Assembly (NCBI GenBank): GCA_013002625.1
Contig: JABDJE010000300.1
Coordinates: forward strand, 1 to 13,265
DNA: 13,265 nucleotides
Direction: 5' to 3'
From: Saprospiraceae bacterium
GTDB lineage: Bacteria > Bacteroidota > Bacteroidia > Chitinophagales > Saprospiraceae
Shown: positions 1 to 7,008 of the stretch, in pieces
How the letters are laid out: each line of letters begins with the position of its first letter
How positions within the stretch are numbered: position 1 is the stretch's first letter
The notes under the pieces: model-generated
What the model was told of the DNA's origin: nothing
Database searches by the model: none
What the model saw: only the letters and a program-made list of their open reading frames with translations
Made by a program: the position numbers and the translations under genes

Positions 1-537
1 TTTCGCAACGCCTGGTGGAATGGCATTGATTATATTTTGAACTGTTTGATAATGCGGATCACCACCATAGGGTTCATAGGTGTCGTAATCTGCAGCCAAA
101 ATCATGTAGACATAATAAGTCAACAAAGAGCTTAATTGATCAATATAGGTGTTGTAGCTGTTTTGAAGAGGTTGTAGTTCACGATAAGTGAAAGTAACAT
201 CCTTATCTACAAAGTTCAGCACCTGTGTTTTGTAATTGCTGTTGTAAACCGGTCTTGAAGTTTGTATGAAGAAGTCAGCTCTAAAGGAAGTATTGCTGAG
301 CTCTTCTGTTATGGTGACATTGATATTTCCTTCAATTTTTTCAAAATCCTCAAACTCATCATCCGTCCATCTGGTGTTGTTGATAAGTTCATACATGTCT
401 CGTTCTAAGGTTTCAAATACCCTTGGATCTACCAATTGCAGTCTTGGTGCCTTTACCTGGACATTCAAATTTAATTCCTGTCCGATTGATTTAATCGATG
501 TAAGTGTAAATAAAAGACAGCAGATTAGATACTTCAT
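1..537 (-). CDS. porD: DUF4835 / PorD-type type IX secretion-associated protein (3' part outside window)
   Basis: The first 179 codons of a minus-strand gene are present; the rest lies beyond the left edge. The start is the ATG at 535-537, 18 bases after the coaBC stop. The protein begins with a cleavable signal peptide (MKYLICCLLFTLTSIKSIGQ), so it should be exported to the periplasm or outer membrane. It continues with ELNLNVQVKAP, and around residues 35-75 has DPRVFETLERDMYELINNTRW and DEFEDFEKIEGNINVTI. This layout matches the DUF4835 family, now usually labelled PorD, linked to the Bacteroidota type IX secretion apparatus. Position downstream of coaBC in a bamD-rpoZ-coaBC cluster supports the name, since I recall that order from other Bacteroidota, often with recN next. 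The exact biochemical role of PorD is not established. The family call is fairly sure; the function is inherited from family naming. Confidence 0.82.
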   Translation of the reverse strand, partial: MKYLICCLLFTLTSIKSIGQELNLNVQVKAPRLQLVDPRVFETLERDMYELINNTRWTDDEFEDFEKIEGNINVTITEELSNTSFRADFFIQTSRPVYNSNYKTQVLNFVDKDVTFTYRELQPLQNSYNTYIDQLSSLLTYYVYMILAADYDTYEPYGGDPHYQTVQNIINAIPPGVAK

Positions 538-555
538 ATAGTACTTGAGATTATT

Positions 556-1752
556 TTATAGATAAATTTCAACCAAAGTATTAACGATATCTTCGGCAAC
601 TTCATTTTTAGATTTTAAATCAAATTCGGTTTTTTCTTCAGATTTATGAAAAAGGGTCACTTTATTTGTGTTACCCCCAAAGCCTGCTCCTTTATCTTTC
701 AATGAATTCAAGACCACGAGGTCGAAGTTTTTCTTGATTAATTTCTTCTTGGCATTGGACTCTTCATTCTGTGTTTCCAAAGCAAATCCGATATGAATTT
801 GACCCTCACGTTTTTCTTTCCCCAGGCTTAAAGCAATGTCTATATTCTTCACCAGTTCAATAGACATGCTATCATCCGCTTTTTTAATTTTTTCATCAGC
901 GATATGTTTTACTTTATAGTCGGCAACTGCAGCCGCAAAAATTGCTACATCACAATCCTGATGTAAAATTTTGGCTTGTTCATACATCTCCTGTCCGGAT
1001 TGTACCCTGATGATATTAATTCGATTGTCTGAAGAATTCAGCTGACTTGGTCCAAGAATGAGTTTGACGTCTGCATTGCGCCGAGCACAGGCCTCAGCTA
1101 GGGCCATCCCCATTTTACCACTGCTTCGATTCCCAATAAAACGAACGGGATCGATGGATTCATAAGTCGGTCCAGCTGTGATAAGTACAGTTTTGCCTTT
1201 TAGGTCTTCAGATTGCTGAAAAAAAAAATTGAGCGTTTCTACGATATGCTCTGGTTCTGCCATTCGACCTTTTCCGGTTAAACCACTGGCTAGTTCACCG
1301 TCCTCAACATCGATCAATTTATTGCCATAACCAATGAGTGTTTCGATATTCTTTTGATTAGCAGGATGCAACCACATATCTCTGTCCATTGCTGGTGCAA
1401 AGAATACTGGGCATTTGGCAGAGAGATAGACAGCCGTAACGATATTGTCACAATTGGCATTCGCCATTTTAGAAATAGTCGTGGCTGTTGCAGGAGCGAC
1501 CAACATAACATCTGCCCATAAGCCCAATTCAACATGATTGTTCCATGCCTCATTATCGATTATTTCGGAATAGACCGAATGCTTACTCAATGTTGACAAA
1601 GTCAGCGGACTTATAAATTGGGTAGCAGCTGGTGTCATTAATACACGGACTTCTGCACCTTCTTTAATAAATAATCTGGTCAGTACAGCAGCTTTGTATG
1701 CAGCAATACTACCTGAAATAGCGAGCAGTATTTTTTTGTCTTTTAAAGACAT
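556..1752 (-). CDS. coaBC: Bifunctional phosphopantothenoylcysteine decarboxylase / phosphopantothenate-cysteine ligase (CoaBC, Dfp)
   Basis: A 398-residue cytosolic enzyme for two successive steps of coenzyme A synthesis: CoaB joins cysteine to 4'-phosphopantothenate and CoaC decarboxylates the product to 4'-phosphopantetheine. The N-terminal flavoprotein half (about 1-175) shows ISGSIAAYK, the catalytic His73 in NNHVELG, the PAMDRDMW segment (120-127) and the flap ASGLTGKGRM (155-164). The C-terminal ligase half (about 186-398) shows ITAGPTYESIDPVRFIGNRSSGKMG, AAAVADY and KIKK. Length is normal for the fusion. Two positions differ from the E. coli pattern: Asp123 replaces Asn of PxMNxxMW, and Ser156 occupies the place of the flap cysteine. 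I recall the same changes in Flavobacterium homologues, so they look lineage-typical. The interdomain linker carries a run of ten T on the coding strand (1219-1228). It lies 9 bases after rpoZ and is co-transcribed with it. Confidence 0.96.
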   Translation of the reverse strand: MSLKDKKILLAISGSIAAYKAAVLTRLFIKEGAEVRVLMTPAATQFISPLTLSTLSKHSVYSEIIDNEAWNNHVELGLWADVMLVAPATATTISKMANANCDNIVTAVYLSAKCPVFFAPAMDRDMWLHPANQKNIETLIGYGNKLIDVEDGELASGLTGKGRMAEPEHIVETLNFFFQQSEDLKGKTVLITAGPTYESIDPVRFIGNRSSGKMGMALAEACARRNADVKLILGPSQLNSSDNRINIIRVQSGQEMYEQAKILHQDCDVAIFAAAVADYKVKHIADEKIKKADDSMSIELVKNIDIALSLGKEKREGQIHIGFALETQNEESNAKKKLIKKNFDLVVLNSLKDKGAGFGGNTNKVTLFHKSEEKTEFDLKSKNEVAEDIVNTLVEIYL

Positions 1753-1761
1753 CTGATTGGA

Positions 1762-2106
1762 TTAGTCCTCTTCAGAAACATCCTCGTGTCTCTGTCTGTA
1801 TTCTAAGTTGCCATCAAGGAATTCATTCATGGCAATTATAGACGGATTTGGTAGTTTTTCATAAAACTTTGAAATCTCGATTTGCTCCTTATTTTCCTGA
1901 ATTTCTTCAATAGTTTCTGAAGTGATTGCAAATTCGTCCAACTTGGAGTGGAGTTCTTGCTTGATCTCAACATTTAATTGCTTAGCGCGACTGGTAATGA
2001 CAGACAATGCTTCATAAACATTGTTAGTCTTTGCTATCAATTCCTTGATGCTTCGTGCTTTTGTGTTTGGATCAATACTTTGAACCTTATTCTTGATATC
2101 CGTCAT
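1762..2106 (-). CDS. rpoZ: DNA-directed RNA polymerase omega subunit, Bacteroidota type
   Basis: A 114-residue small acidic protein. The segment from about residue 25, with TNNVYEALSVITSRAKQLN, fits the omega signature, where an N-terminal helix followed by (I/V)xxRAxQ packs on the beta-prime subunit and helps polymerase assembly. The following SKLDEFA and the tail PSIIAMNEFLDGNLEYRQ are typical of the longer, divergent omega found in Bacteroidota; the C-terminus is very acidic (HEDVSEED). Its ATG (2104-2106) lies inside the end of bamD, a 20-base overlap, so translation is probably coupled. The stop is 9 bases before coaBC. Placement between bamD and coaBC is a recurring Bacteroidota arrangement and supports the assignment, since sequence similarity to proteobacterial omega is low. 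Confidence 0.88.
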   Translation of the reverse strand: MTDIKNKVQSIDPNTKARSIKELIAKTNNVYEALSVITSRAKQLNVEIKQELHSKLDEFAITSETIEEIQENKEQIEISKFYEKLPNPSIIAMNEFLDGNLEYRQRHEDVSEED

Positions 2107-2905
2107 CGGTAAATCTTTTTAATTCTACTTTACAGTTTTCAATTATTGTGTTTACTTCCGAAACCCTTTCAGACTCCGGATATTTTTTGAGGAACTTATC
2201 ACATTGTTCTATGGTCTCTTCTAGTCGTTCCTTTGTTTTTTCATATATACTATTTCTGGCAAGGTTGTAACTTCCTTTAGCTATCAAAAACCGTACTTCT
2301 TCTGCACGTTTTGTTTCAGGAAAGTCCTTTAACATATTTTCCATTGCCCGAACCGCTGAGTTATAATCTTCCAGTTGAAAATATAATTTGCCGGTTTCAA
2401 ATGCTTTCCTTTCCAGTTTTAATCTCATCTCGTCTATCAAAGCATTGCACTCATCAACACGCGGAGAATTTGGAAAAGTATTTATAAAACTTTGCAATTC
2501 ATTAATGGCATCGTTCGAAGGTGTCTGGTCCAATTTATAACTCGGCGACATTTGATAATTTGAATAGGCCGACATAAATGCCATTTCCTCCTTCAAGGGG
2601 CTATTGTAAAATGTCTTAGTGAAATTGTTGAAATAATGCGCAGCCAAAATGTATTGATCCTGGTAGTAATAAGTGTACGCATATTTATAAAACAGTTCCT
2701 CAGCTTCTTTCTTGCCTCGGTAGAAAGGTATGATGAGCTCATATAAGGTCTGAGCCTTCAAATAATCCTCTTCTTCATAGTATTTATCGGCAGCTGATAA
2801 TATTTTAGTAGGGTCATTACTGGAACGCACCTCCTCAAACTGAGACTTACATGCGCCAAGGCCAATGATAACGGCTAAAAATATAATCTGATACCTAAAT
2901 TTCAT
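2087..2905 (-). CDS. bamD: Outer membrane assembly lipoprotein BamD
   Basis: A 272-residue lipoprotein of the BAM complex, which inserts beta-barrel proteins into the outer membrane. The N-terminus MKFRYQIIFLAVIIGLGAC is a lipoprotein signal with lipobox LGAC and acylated Cys19. The remainder is made of tetratricopeptide-like helical pairs: an early repeat around AADKYYEEEDYLKAQTLYEL, then YYYQDQYILAAHYFNNF, YSNYQMSP, the helix starting FETGKLYFQLEDYN, and the final EQCDKFLKKYPESERV. The tyrosine-rich YAYTYYYQDQYILAAHYF stretch and the P-x-S-P phrases are common in BamD (YfiO) proteins. It is the first gene of the bamD-rpoZ-coaBC-porD operon and overlaps rpoZ by 20 bases. The signal peptide fixes the start at 2905, only 7 bases downstream of a promoter -7 element, so the mRNA leader must be very short if that promoter is used. 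Confidence 0.92.
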   Translation of the reverse strand: MKFRYQIIFLAVIIGLGACKSQFEEVRSSNDPTKILSAADKYYEEEDYLKAQTLYELIIPFYRGKKEAEELFYKYAYTYYYQDQYILAAHYFNNFTKTFYNSPLKEEMAFMSAYSNYQMSPSYKLDQTPSNDAINELQSFINTFPNSPRVDECNALIDEMRLKLERKAFETGKLYFQLEDYNSAVRAMENMLKDFPETKRAEEVRFLIAKGSYNLARNSIYEKTKERLEETIEQCDKFLKKYPESERVSEVNTIIENCKVELKRFTDDGYQE

Positions 2906-2912
2906 AAGGGGA

Positions 2913-2944
2913 CAAAAGTAGATGATTTTCAGGGATTAAACAAT
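2913..2944 (-). promoter_or_regulatory. Promoter of the bamD operon
   Basis: On the minus strand ATTG (2941-2944, near the TTTG -33 consensus) is followed after 20 bases by TACTTTTG (2913-2920), a full match to the Bacteroidota -7 pattern TAnnTTTG. Extrapolating from that pattern the transcript would begin near 2909, leaving about 4 untranslated bases before the bamD ATG. The rest of the 108-base gap (2906-3013) holds nothing else I can support. Confidence 0.65.
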
Positions 2945-3013
2945 GTTTTACAGGCTGTTATTGCCTAAGGTACTGTTAAAGAAAAACATGGGTTTGCGGG
3001 GGTTTGGAATGAT

Positions 3014-4519
3014 TTAGAAGGCTTTAATAACATATTTCTGAAGCGCATCGGCTATTTGACGATCATTTGTCAATCTTGGAACCTTGTTTTGACCACCAAG
3101 TTTACCCTGGCTTTTCATAAATGATCTAAACGCATCCTTTTCTAAAGGCCTTATTTTTAAATGTCTGAGAACATTTCCATTAATGAGATCATCATAATAA
3201 ATATTCTGATCTCGCATGGCCTTGTCCAGGGCTTTTTCAATCGGCTCCAGCTGTTCGGGAAGTACATCGAATTCGACAAACCATTCATGGTATGGCAACG
3301 CATCATCAGAAGGGTTGATTTGAGGGGCAACAGTAAACTCATTTATTGTGAGTTTGTACTGTGAGGAAACAATATTCATGGCTTCCTCTACTTCTTTTGA
3401 TATCACATGTTCACCAAAAGCTGAAATGAAGTGTTTGATTCTTCCACTAACAATTACGCGATAGGGACTTTTTGATACAAAGCGAATTGTATCTCCAATA
3501 TTATAAGCCCATAATCCTGCATTACTGGTAATAATGAGAGCGTAATCTACATTTAGTTCGACATCTTTAAGTGTTAATCGTGTCGGATGGGTGTCGTGAA
3601 TGTTTTGTGCTTCCACAAATTCAAAGAACATTCCAGCATTCGTATTGAGCAAAAGTCCTTCCTTATCCAAAGTATCCTGAAATGCAATAAATCCTTCAGA
3701 AGCGGGATAAGTCTCTAGCGTGTCTACGCCCGTGCCGTGCAATTTTTCCAAGATAGGTTGATACGGTTTGTAATTAACCCCACCATGGATGAATAATTTC
3801 AGATTTGGGAATATTTCACGCATTGTAGATTTCCCCGATCGTATTTGAAGGCGTTCATAATACATCTGAACCCAGGGCGGAATGCCACTGATCAGCGACA
3901 TGTCTTCCAAATAGGTTTCGTCGACTATCTTATCCAACTTGGGCTCCCATTCTTCAATACAATTGGTTTGATAGCTAGGCAGTTGGTTGGGTCTTACCCA
4001 GGCTGGAACTTCATGGTTAACGATACCTGACAAGCGTCCTGTAGCTATACCTCCTTTATCCTCCAATTCCGGTGATCCGGATAGGAAAATCATTTTTCCA
4101 GAGAATACATTTTTTCTTGTAATTGCAATATAATTCAGGATGGTATTGCGTGCAGTTTTGATGTGGAACTTGATGCTTTCCTGACTGATTGGGATATATT
4201 TTACGCCAGAAGTGGTGCCAGAAGTTTTGCCGAAATATTTAGGTTTGCCAGGCCAAAGAATATTTGATCGACCCTCAATAATTCCTTCAACATAAGGTTT
4301 TAAATCTTCATAATTACGAATGGGCACTTTTTTTTGAAATGCAGGAATCGTGTCAATAGATGTGAATTCATGATCTTGTCCAAACTTTGTCTGGCCGCCT
4401 TTTTCAATGAGATACTTGAACCATTTGTTCTGGTCTGAAATGGCATTGGAGGCCATTTTACCAATGGCTTTTTTTTGCGTTTTGGCAAATTGAAATATGA
4501 TCCAATTTTTAATGGACAT
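3014..4519 (-). CDS. GH3-family acyl-adenylating enzyme (ANL superfamily)
   Basis: A 501-residue cytosolic protein of the GH3 family, known from plant enzymes that adenylate a carboxylic acid and join it to an amino acid. Bacterial members are common in Bacteroidota but their substrates are unknown. ANL motifs are present in order: TSGTTSG (99-105, nucleotide loop), YPASEG (271-276), YNIGDTIRF (339-347, ribose-binding Asp) and SGRIKHFISAFGEHV (about 358-372, hinge before the C-terminal lid). The full length and intact motifs suggest an active enzyme. I choose the ATG at 4517-4519: it gives the usual N-terminus (MSIKNWIIFQFAKT), has AAGGAA about 11 bases upstream and starts 4 bases after the SH3b stop. 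The longer frame to 4645 begins at TTG, overlaps the SH3b gene by over 120 bases and adds unrelated residues. It is probably co-transcribed with the SH3b gene. Confidence 0.9.
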   Translation of the reverse strand: MSIKNWIIFQFAKTQKKAIGKMASNAISDQNKWFKYLIEKGGQTKFGQDHEFTSIDTIPAFQKKVPIRNYEDLKPYVEGIIEGRSNILWPGKPKYFGKTSGTTSGVKYIPISQESIKFHIKTARNTILNYIAITRKNVFSGKMIFLSGSPELEDKGGIATGRLSGIVNHEVPAWVRPNQLPSYQTNCIEEWEPKLDKIVDETYLEDMSLISGIPPWVQMYYERLQIRSGKSTMREIFPNLKLFIHGGVNYKPYQPILEKLHGTGVDTLETYPASEGFIAFQDTLDKEGLLLNTNAGMFFEFVEAQNIHDTHPTRLTLKDVELNVDYALIITSNAGLWAYNIGDTIRFVSKSPYRVIVSGRIKHFISAFGEHVISKEVEEAMNIVSSQYKLTINEFTVAPQINPSDDALPYHEWFVEFDVLPEQLEPIEKALDKAMRDQNIYYDDLINGNVLRHLKIRPLEKDAFRSFMKSQGKLGGQNKVPRLTNDRQIADALQKYVIKAF

Positions 4520-4523
4520 CAAG

Positions 4524-5006
4524 TTAAATTTCCTTGATATAATTACCCCAGACCCATCCTTCCTGTTCTGCATATTTAATTTTACACCATCTGCCAGGTA
4601 GCCCCTCAAGGTAAAAAACCTGACTGTCAAAAAAGAGTACTTCAACTTCGGAATTGGCAGGTATCTTCATGAGGATTTCGGAAGAAAGGCTGGGTTTATC
4701 TCTCATATTCAAGGTCTGACTATCTATAATGACAATTCCTCTTTTGGAAGTGAAACTAGTTTTACCAAAGTTTTCAAGTTGTGCTTGCAGCTCCTGGATA
4801 ATTGAATCTTTTTGTATGATCAGAGTTTCACAAGGCACCTCATCAGTTCCCGGCATTTTAGAGAAAATATTCCTGATCACATTTGCCGGACTTTCTTTCA
4901 ATATAATTGAACTGATAAGCCATACAGATATGAGCCCAAAGATGACAAAGTAGAGCCATCTAAAAATCGTATTGCCGGTTTTTTCACCATATCTTTTCCG
5001 CGCCAT
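4524..5006 (-). CDS. Membrane-anchored protein with C-terminal bacterial SH3 (SH3b) domain
   Basis: A 160-residue protein read from the ATG at 5004-5006. A basic N-terminus (MARKRYGEK) precedes one hydrophobic segment at about 15-37, probably a membrane anchor with the C-terminus outside. A short helical, coiled-coil-prone stretch follows (about 64-81, QKDSIIQELQAQLENFG). Residues 90-160 form an SH3b domain, with the typical LNMRDKPS near the start and GRWCKIKYAEQEGWVWGNYI at the end. SH3b domains usually bind peptidoglycan or proteins, so a cell-envelope role is likely, but the partner is unknown. The frame can be extended by two codons to a TTG at 5010-5012; I reject this because that TTG lies within the promoter -7 element. 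It is 4 bases upstream of the GH3 gene start and likely in the same transcript. Confidence 0.8.
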   Translation of the reverse strand: MARKRYGEKTGNTIFRWLYFVIFGLISVWLISSIILKESPANVIRNIFSKMPGTDEVPCETLIIQKDSIIQELQAQLENFGKTSFTSKRGIVIIDSQTLNMRDKPSLSSEILMKIPANSEVEVLFFDSQVFYLEGLPGRWCKIKYAEQEGWVWGNYIKEI

Positions 5007-5009
5007 ACC

Positions 5010-5040
5010 CAAAAATAGGTATTGGTTTGAAATTATAAAA
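5010..5040 (-). promoter_or_regulatory. Promoter of the SH3b-GH3 pair
   Basis: On the minus strand TTTT (5037-5040, one base off the TTTG -33 element) is followed after 19 bases by TATTTTTG (5010-5017), a full match to TAnnTTTG. Only GGT separates this element from the ATG at 5006, so the predicted transcript start falls on or next to the start codon. Confidence 0.5.
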
Positions 5041-5057
5041 GTCTAGGACACGAGTAG

Positions 5058-5609
5058 TTATGTCCAATCCCAATATATCAAATCCCAGGATCTGTTTTTT
5101 TCATCCATATATCTTTCAAGAAGTTTGAACCCTTGATTTCTATGCGCCTTGATTGATCGTGTATTGATAGGATCCACTTCGGTAATGCAACATGCAAAAT
5201 CGGATGACATTGTGACTTTTAATTGATCATACAATCCATAGAATACGCCCTTCCCTCTGTAGGCTTTGGATACACAAACCTGTCCCATTATAAAGTACTT
5301 TTTTAGTTCAAGCCTTTTGGTCAAGGCTTTATCTATTTGGTTAAACATGGGTATGAGTATTTCAATTTGGTCTCTGAATTCCGGCAACATGACCAATGCA
5401 TAACCAATAACTTTTTCGTCCGCCAGGGCAACAGCATGCGGGTATTCGGAATTCATTTCTTTCAGTAATCTGAAATCATGTTCAACGGTTACAAAACCCT
5501 GGGATTGCTTTTCTTCTGAATTTAAAACACCAGGCAGATTTCGCTGTTGCAGATCAAGAATCTGATGGAGTTGTTGATCTGTTTTTGCTATGGTATAATG
5601 TATGTCCAT
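5058..5609 (-). CDS. GNAT-family N-acetyltransferase
   Basis: A 183-residue protein with the GCN5-related acetyltransferase fold, which transfers an acetyl group from acetyl-CoA to an amine. Visible elements are a central strand HAVALADEKVIGYALVML (58-75), motif A with strand and acetyl-CoA loop GQVCVSKAYRGKGVFYGLY (109-127; R118-G119-K120-G121 is the pyrophosphate-binding turn), and motif B with NTRSIKAHRNQGFKLLERY (149-167), where the Asn/His-rich helix and the GF turn are usual. The segment between (about 76-105) is longer than in minimal GNATs. The substrate cannot be told from sequence; neighbours give no firm hint. The ATG at 5607-5609 is directly preceded by the T-run of a terminator, leaving no room for a ribosome binding site, so expression is either weak read-through or from an undetected promoter. 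It is probably a separate transcription unit from the SH3b gene, which has its own promoter. Confidence 0.87.
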   Translation of the reverse strand: MDIHYTIAKTDQQLHQILDLQQRNLPGVLNSEEKQSQGFVTVEHDFRLLKEMNSEYPHAVALADEKVIGYALVMLPEFRDQIEILIPMFNQIDKALTKRLELKKYFIMGQVCVSKAYRGKGVFYGLYDQLKVTMSSDFACCITEVDPINTRSIKAHRNQGFKLLERYMDEKNRSWDLIYWDWT

Positions 5610-5641
5610 AAAAAAAGGATTGCCTCATAAGAGACAATCCT
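5610..5641 (-). terminator. Intrinsic terminator of the susCD operon
   Basis: The minus-strand transcript can fold AGGATTGTCTC, loop TTAT, GAGGCAATCCT (5616-5641), an 11-pair stem with one G-U pair, followed at once by six U (5610-5615). On the plus strand the same position is an A-C mismatch and there is no T-run, so the direction is minus, 28 bases after the susD stop. The U-run ends one base before the ATG of the acetyltransferase gene. Confidence 0.85.
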
Positions 5642-5669
5642 AAATATAGTTGCAAATTTTAAATCTTGC

Positions 5670-6989
5670 TTAGTTCCCTTCTGAAACTGGTGTAGGGAAT
5701 TGATCGAATACCTGATCACCAGGTCTATCAAGAGGTAAATCTCCTAATCGACCATATCTTCTCATATCGATCCATCTGTGACCTTCACCAAACAACGAAT
5801 ATCTTCTTTGGTGTAGCATTTCATCGACTAAAGATGCATCGTCCATAGCACCCGCATAATCTCCAAGACCCGCTGCATTTCTGATTACATTAAGCGCTGC
5901 AACAGCCTCGCCGTTATTGGTACCAATATTGGCTTCAGCATAAAGAAGAATAAGTTCTTCATTTCTAATCATAGCGATCGGATCAACATCTGAACTGTAA
6001 ATCTGTACCTGATGCGTCGCCGATAAATCATCGATTGAAACAGGTGTTCCCAAATCAACAACTTTTCCAAGTCTTGCATCACCAGCTTCAGCGTCAGCGA
6101 CAAAGCTTGGGTGTGCCATATAAAGATCCTGGTTAGGAACAAAGAATACAGGGTTACGTGTGTCATTACCTCCTGTACCGAAAGCATGACTTACACCCAT
6201 GTCCAGGTCGCCATTTAAATCGAAGAATGAATTAGACAATGCAGAAAGACAACCCGCTGCATTACCTCTGTACATTTCAACTCTTGCTTTTAGGGCTTGA
6301 GCAAACTGTGCTAAACCGGCAGGTGTACTGAATCCATCGTATCCGCTTGATAAGTTGAAAGCCAAAGTAGCTCCACCAGCATTGAAATCAGATGTTGCTT
6401 CATCCAATAAGGCTGATATTGCAGCCAACGCTGGATCGTAATCTAGAAAAGCGCCTGGATTATCAGGATCTCTGGTATCAATTCTGATACCGTTGTTGTA
6501 CTGCTTGTTTGCTAATTTGAGTAATTCATAAGCTCTAACAAGTTTTGTAAACCCTACATATCCATTGATTTCTTCTTGAGTCAGAGATGCAACGGTATTG
6601 GCAACAGCTTCTTCTAATACGTAGGCATTTCTAATTGCTCTGTATCCAGCTGCGAAAGTACGTGTGGTTAAGAATCCGTTGTTGTCAAGGAATCCATCTC
6701 CAGCACCAGCTCCCAGCAATTCACCAGTATATCGAGGGTCAGTACCATTTAAATCATAATAGTCACGACCGACAATTGATGTAGTATTATAATAGAACCC
6801 GAGGTCATTACGCATAACAGATTCCACACCACTCGCAAGTAGCAGTAAATCAGCTTCCGTAGCACCGTCAACCAGGCTTTCCAACGTTGGACCATTCGGG
6901 TTCGGAATGGCTTCGTTCTCGCAGGAAGTAATTCCTACGAATAGACCCAGTATCATTAAGTATTTATAATTGATAAAAAACTTTTTCAT
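5670..6989 (-). CDS. SusD/RagB-family outer-membrane nutrient-binding lipoprotein
   Basis: A 439-residue surface lipoprotein that forms the lid of a SusC-type porin and helps capture a nutrient. The signal peptide ends in lipobox ITSC with acylated Cys23 (CENEAIPNPNG). Typical SusD helical features follow: a TPR-like N-terminal region with AYELLKLANKQY (about 153-164), the phrase DYDPALAAISALLDEATSDFN, then RNEELILLYAEANIG, ALNVIRNAAGLGDY, and the family hallmark LHQRRYSLFGEGHRWIDMRRYGRL near residues 391-414. It ends with FPTPVSEGN, a usual SusD tail. It lies 19 bases after susC and precedes a strong terminator, so the two form one operon. The cargo is not evident: no glycosidase, peptidase or sigma/anti-sigma pair is adjacent. 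The length is at the low end for the family, but I see no truncation. Confidence 0.93.
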   Translation of the reverse strand: MKKFFINYKYLMILGLFVGITSCENEAIPNPNGPTLESLVDGATEADLLLLASGVESVMRNDLGFYYNTTSIVGRDYYDLNGTDPRYTGELLGAGAGDGFLDNNGFLTTRTFAAGYRAIRNAYVLEEAVANTVASLTQEEINGYVGFTKLVRAYELLKLANKQYNNGIRIDTRDPDNPGAFLDYDPALAAISALLDEATSDFNAGGATLAFNLSSGYDGFSTPAGLAQFAQALKARVEMYRGNAAGCLSALSNSFFDLNGDLDMGVSHAFGTGGNDTRNPVFFVPNQDLYMAHPSFVADAEAGDARLGKVVDLGTPVSIDDLSATHQVQIYSSDVDPIAMIRNEELILLYAEANIGTNNGEAVAALNVIRNAAGLGDYAGAMDDASLVDEMLHQRRYSLFGEGHRWIDMRRYGRLGDLPLDRPGDQVFDQFPTPVSEGN

Positions 6990-7008
6990 GATATTAAATT
7001 TTCAATGA

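Noticed and set aside
266..541. Plus-strand open frame of 91 codons
   Set aside because: It lies antisense to the porD coding region, which has a signal peptide and family features; the translation looks like reverse-frame noise.
2951..2966. Hairpin AGGC-GCCT in the gap after the GH3 gene as a terminator
   Set aside because: The stem is only four pairs and is not followed by a U-run on the minus strand.
4520..4645. N-terminal extension of the GH3 protein to a TTG codon
   Set aside because: It overlaps the SH3b gene, adds residues that do not fit the family N-terminus, and a better ATG lies 4 bases after the upstream stop.
5046..5065. Hairpin GGACA-TGTCC spanning the GNAT stop codon as a terminator
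   Set aside because: Five pairs with a ten-base loop and a delayed, short T-run; too weak to call.
5641..5648. TATATTTA as a -7 element for the GNAT gene
   Set aside because: It lacks the final G, has no -33 partner at 19-20 bases, and would start the transcript inside the terminator stem.
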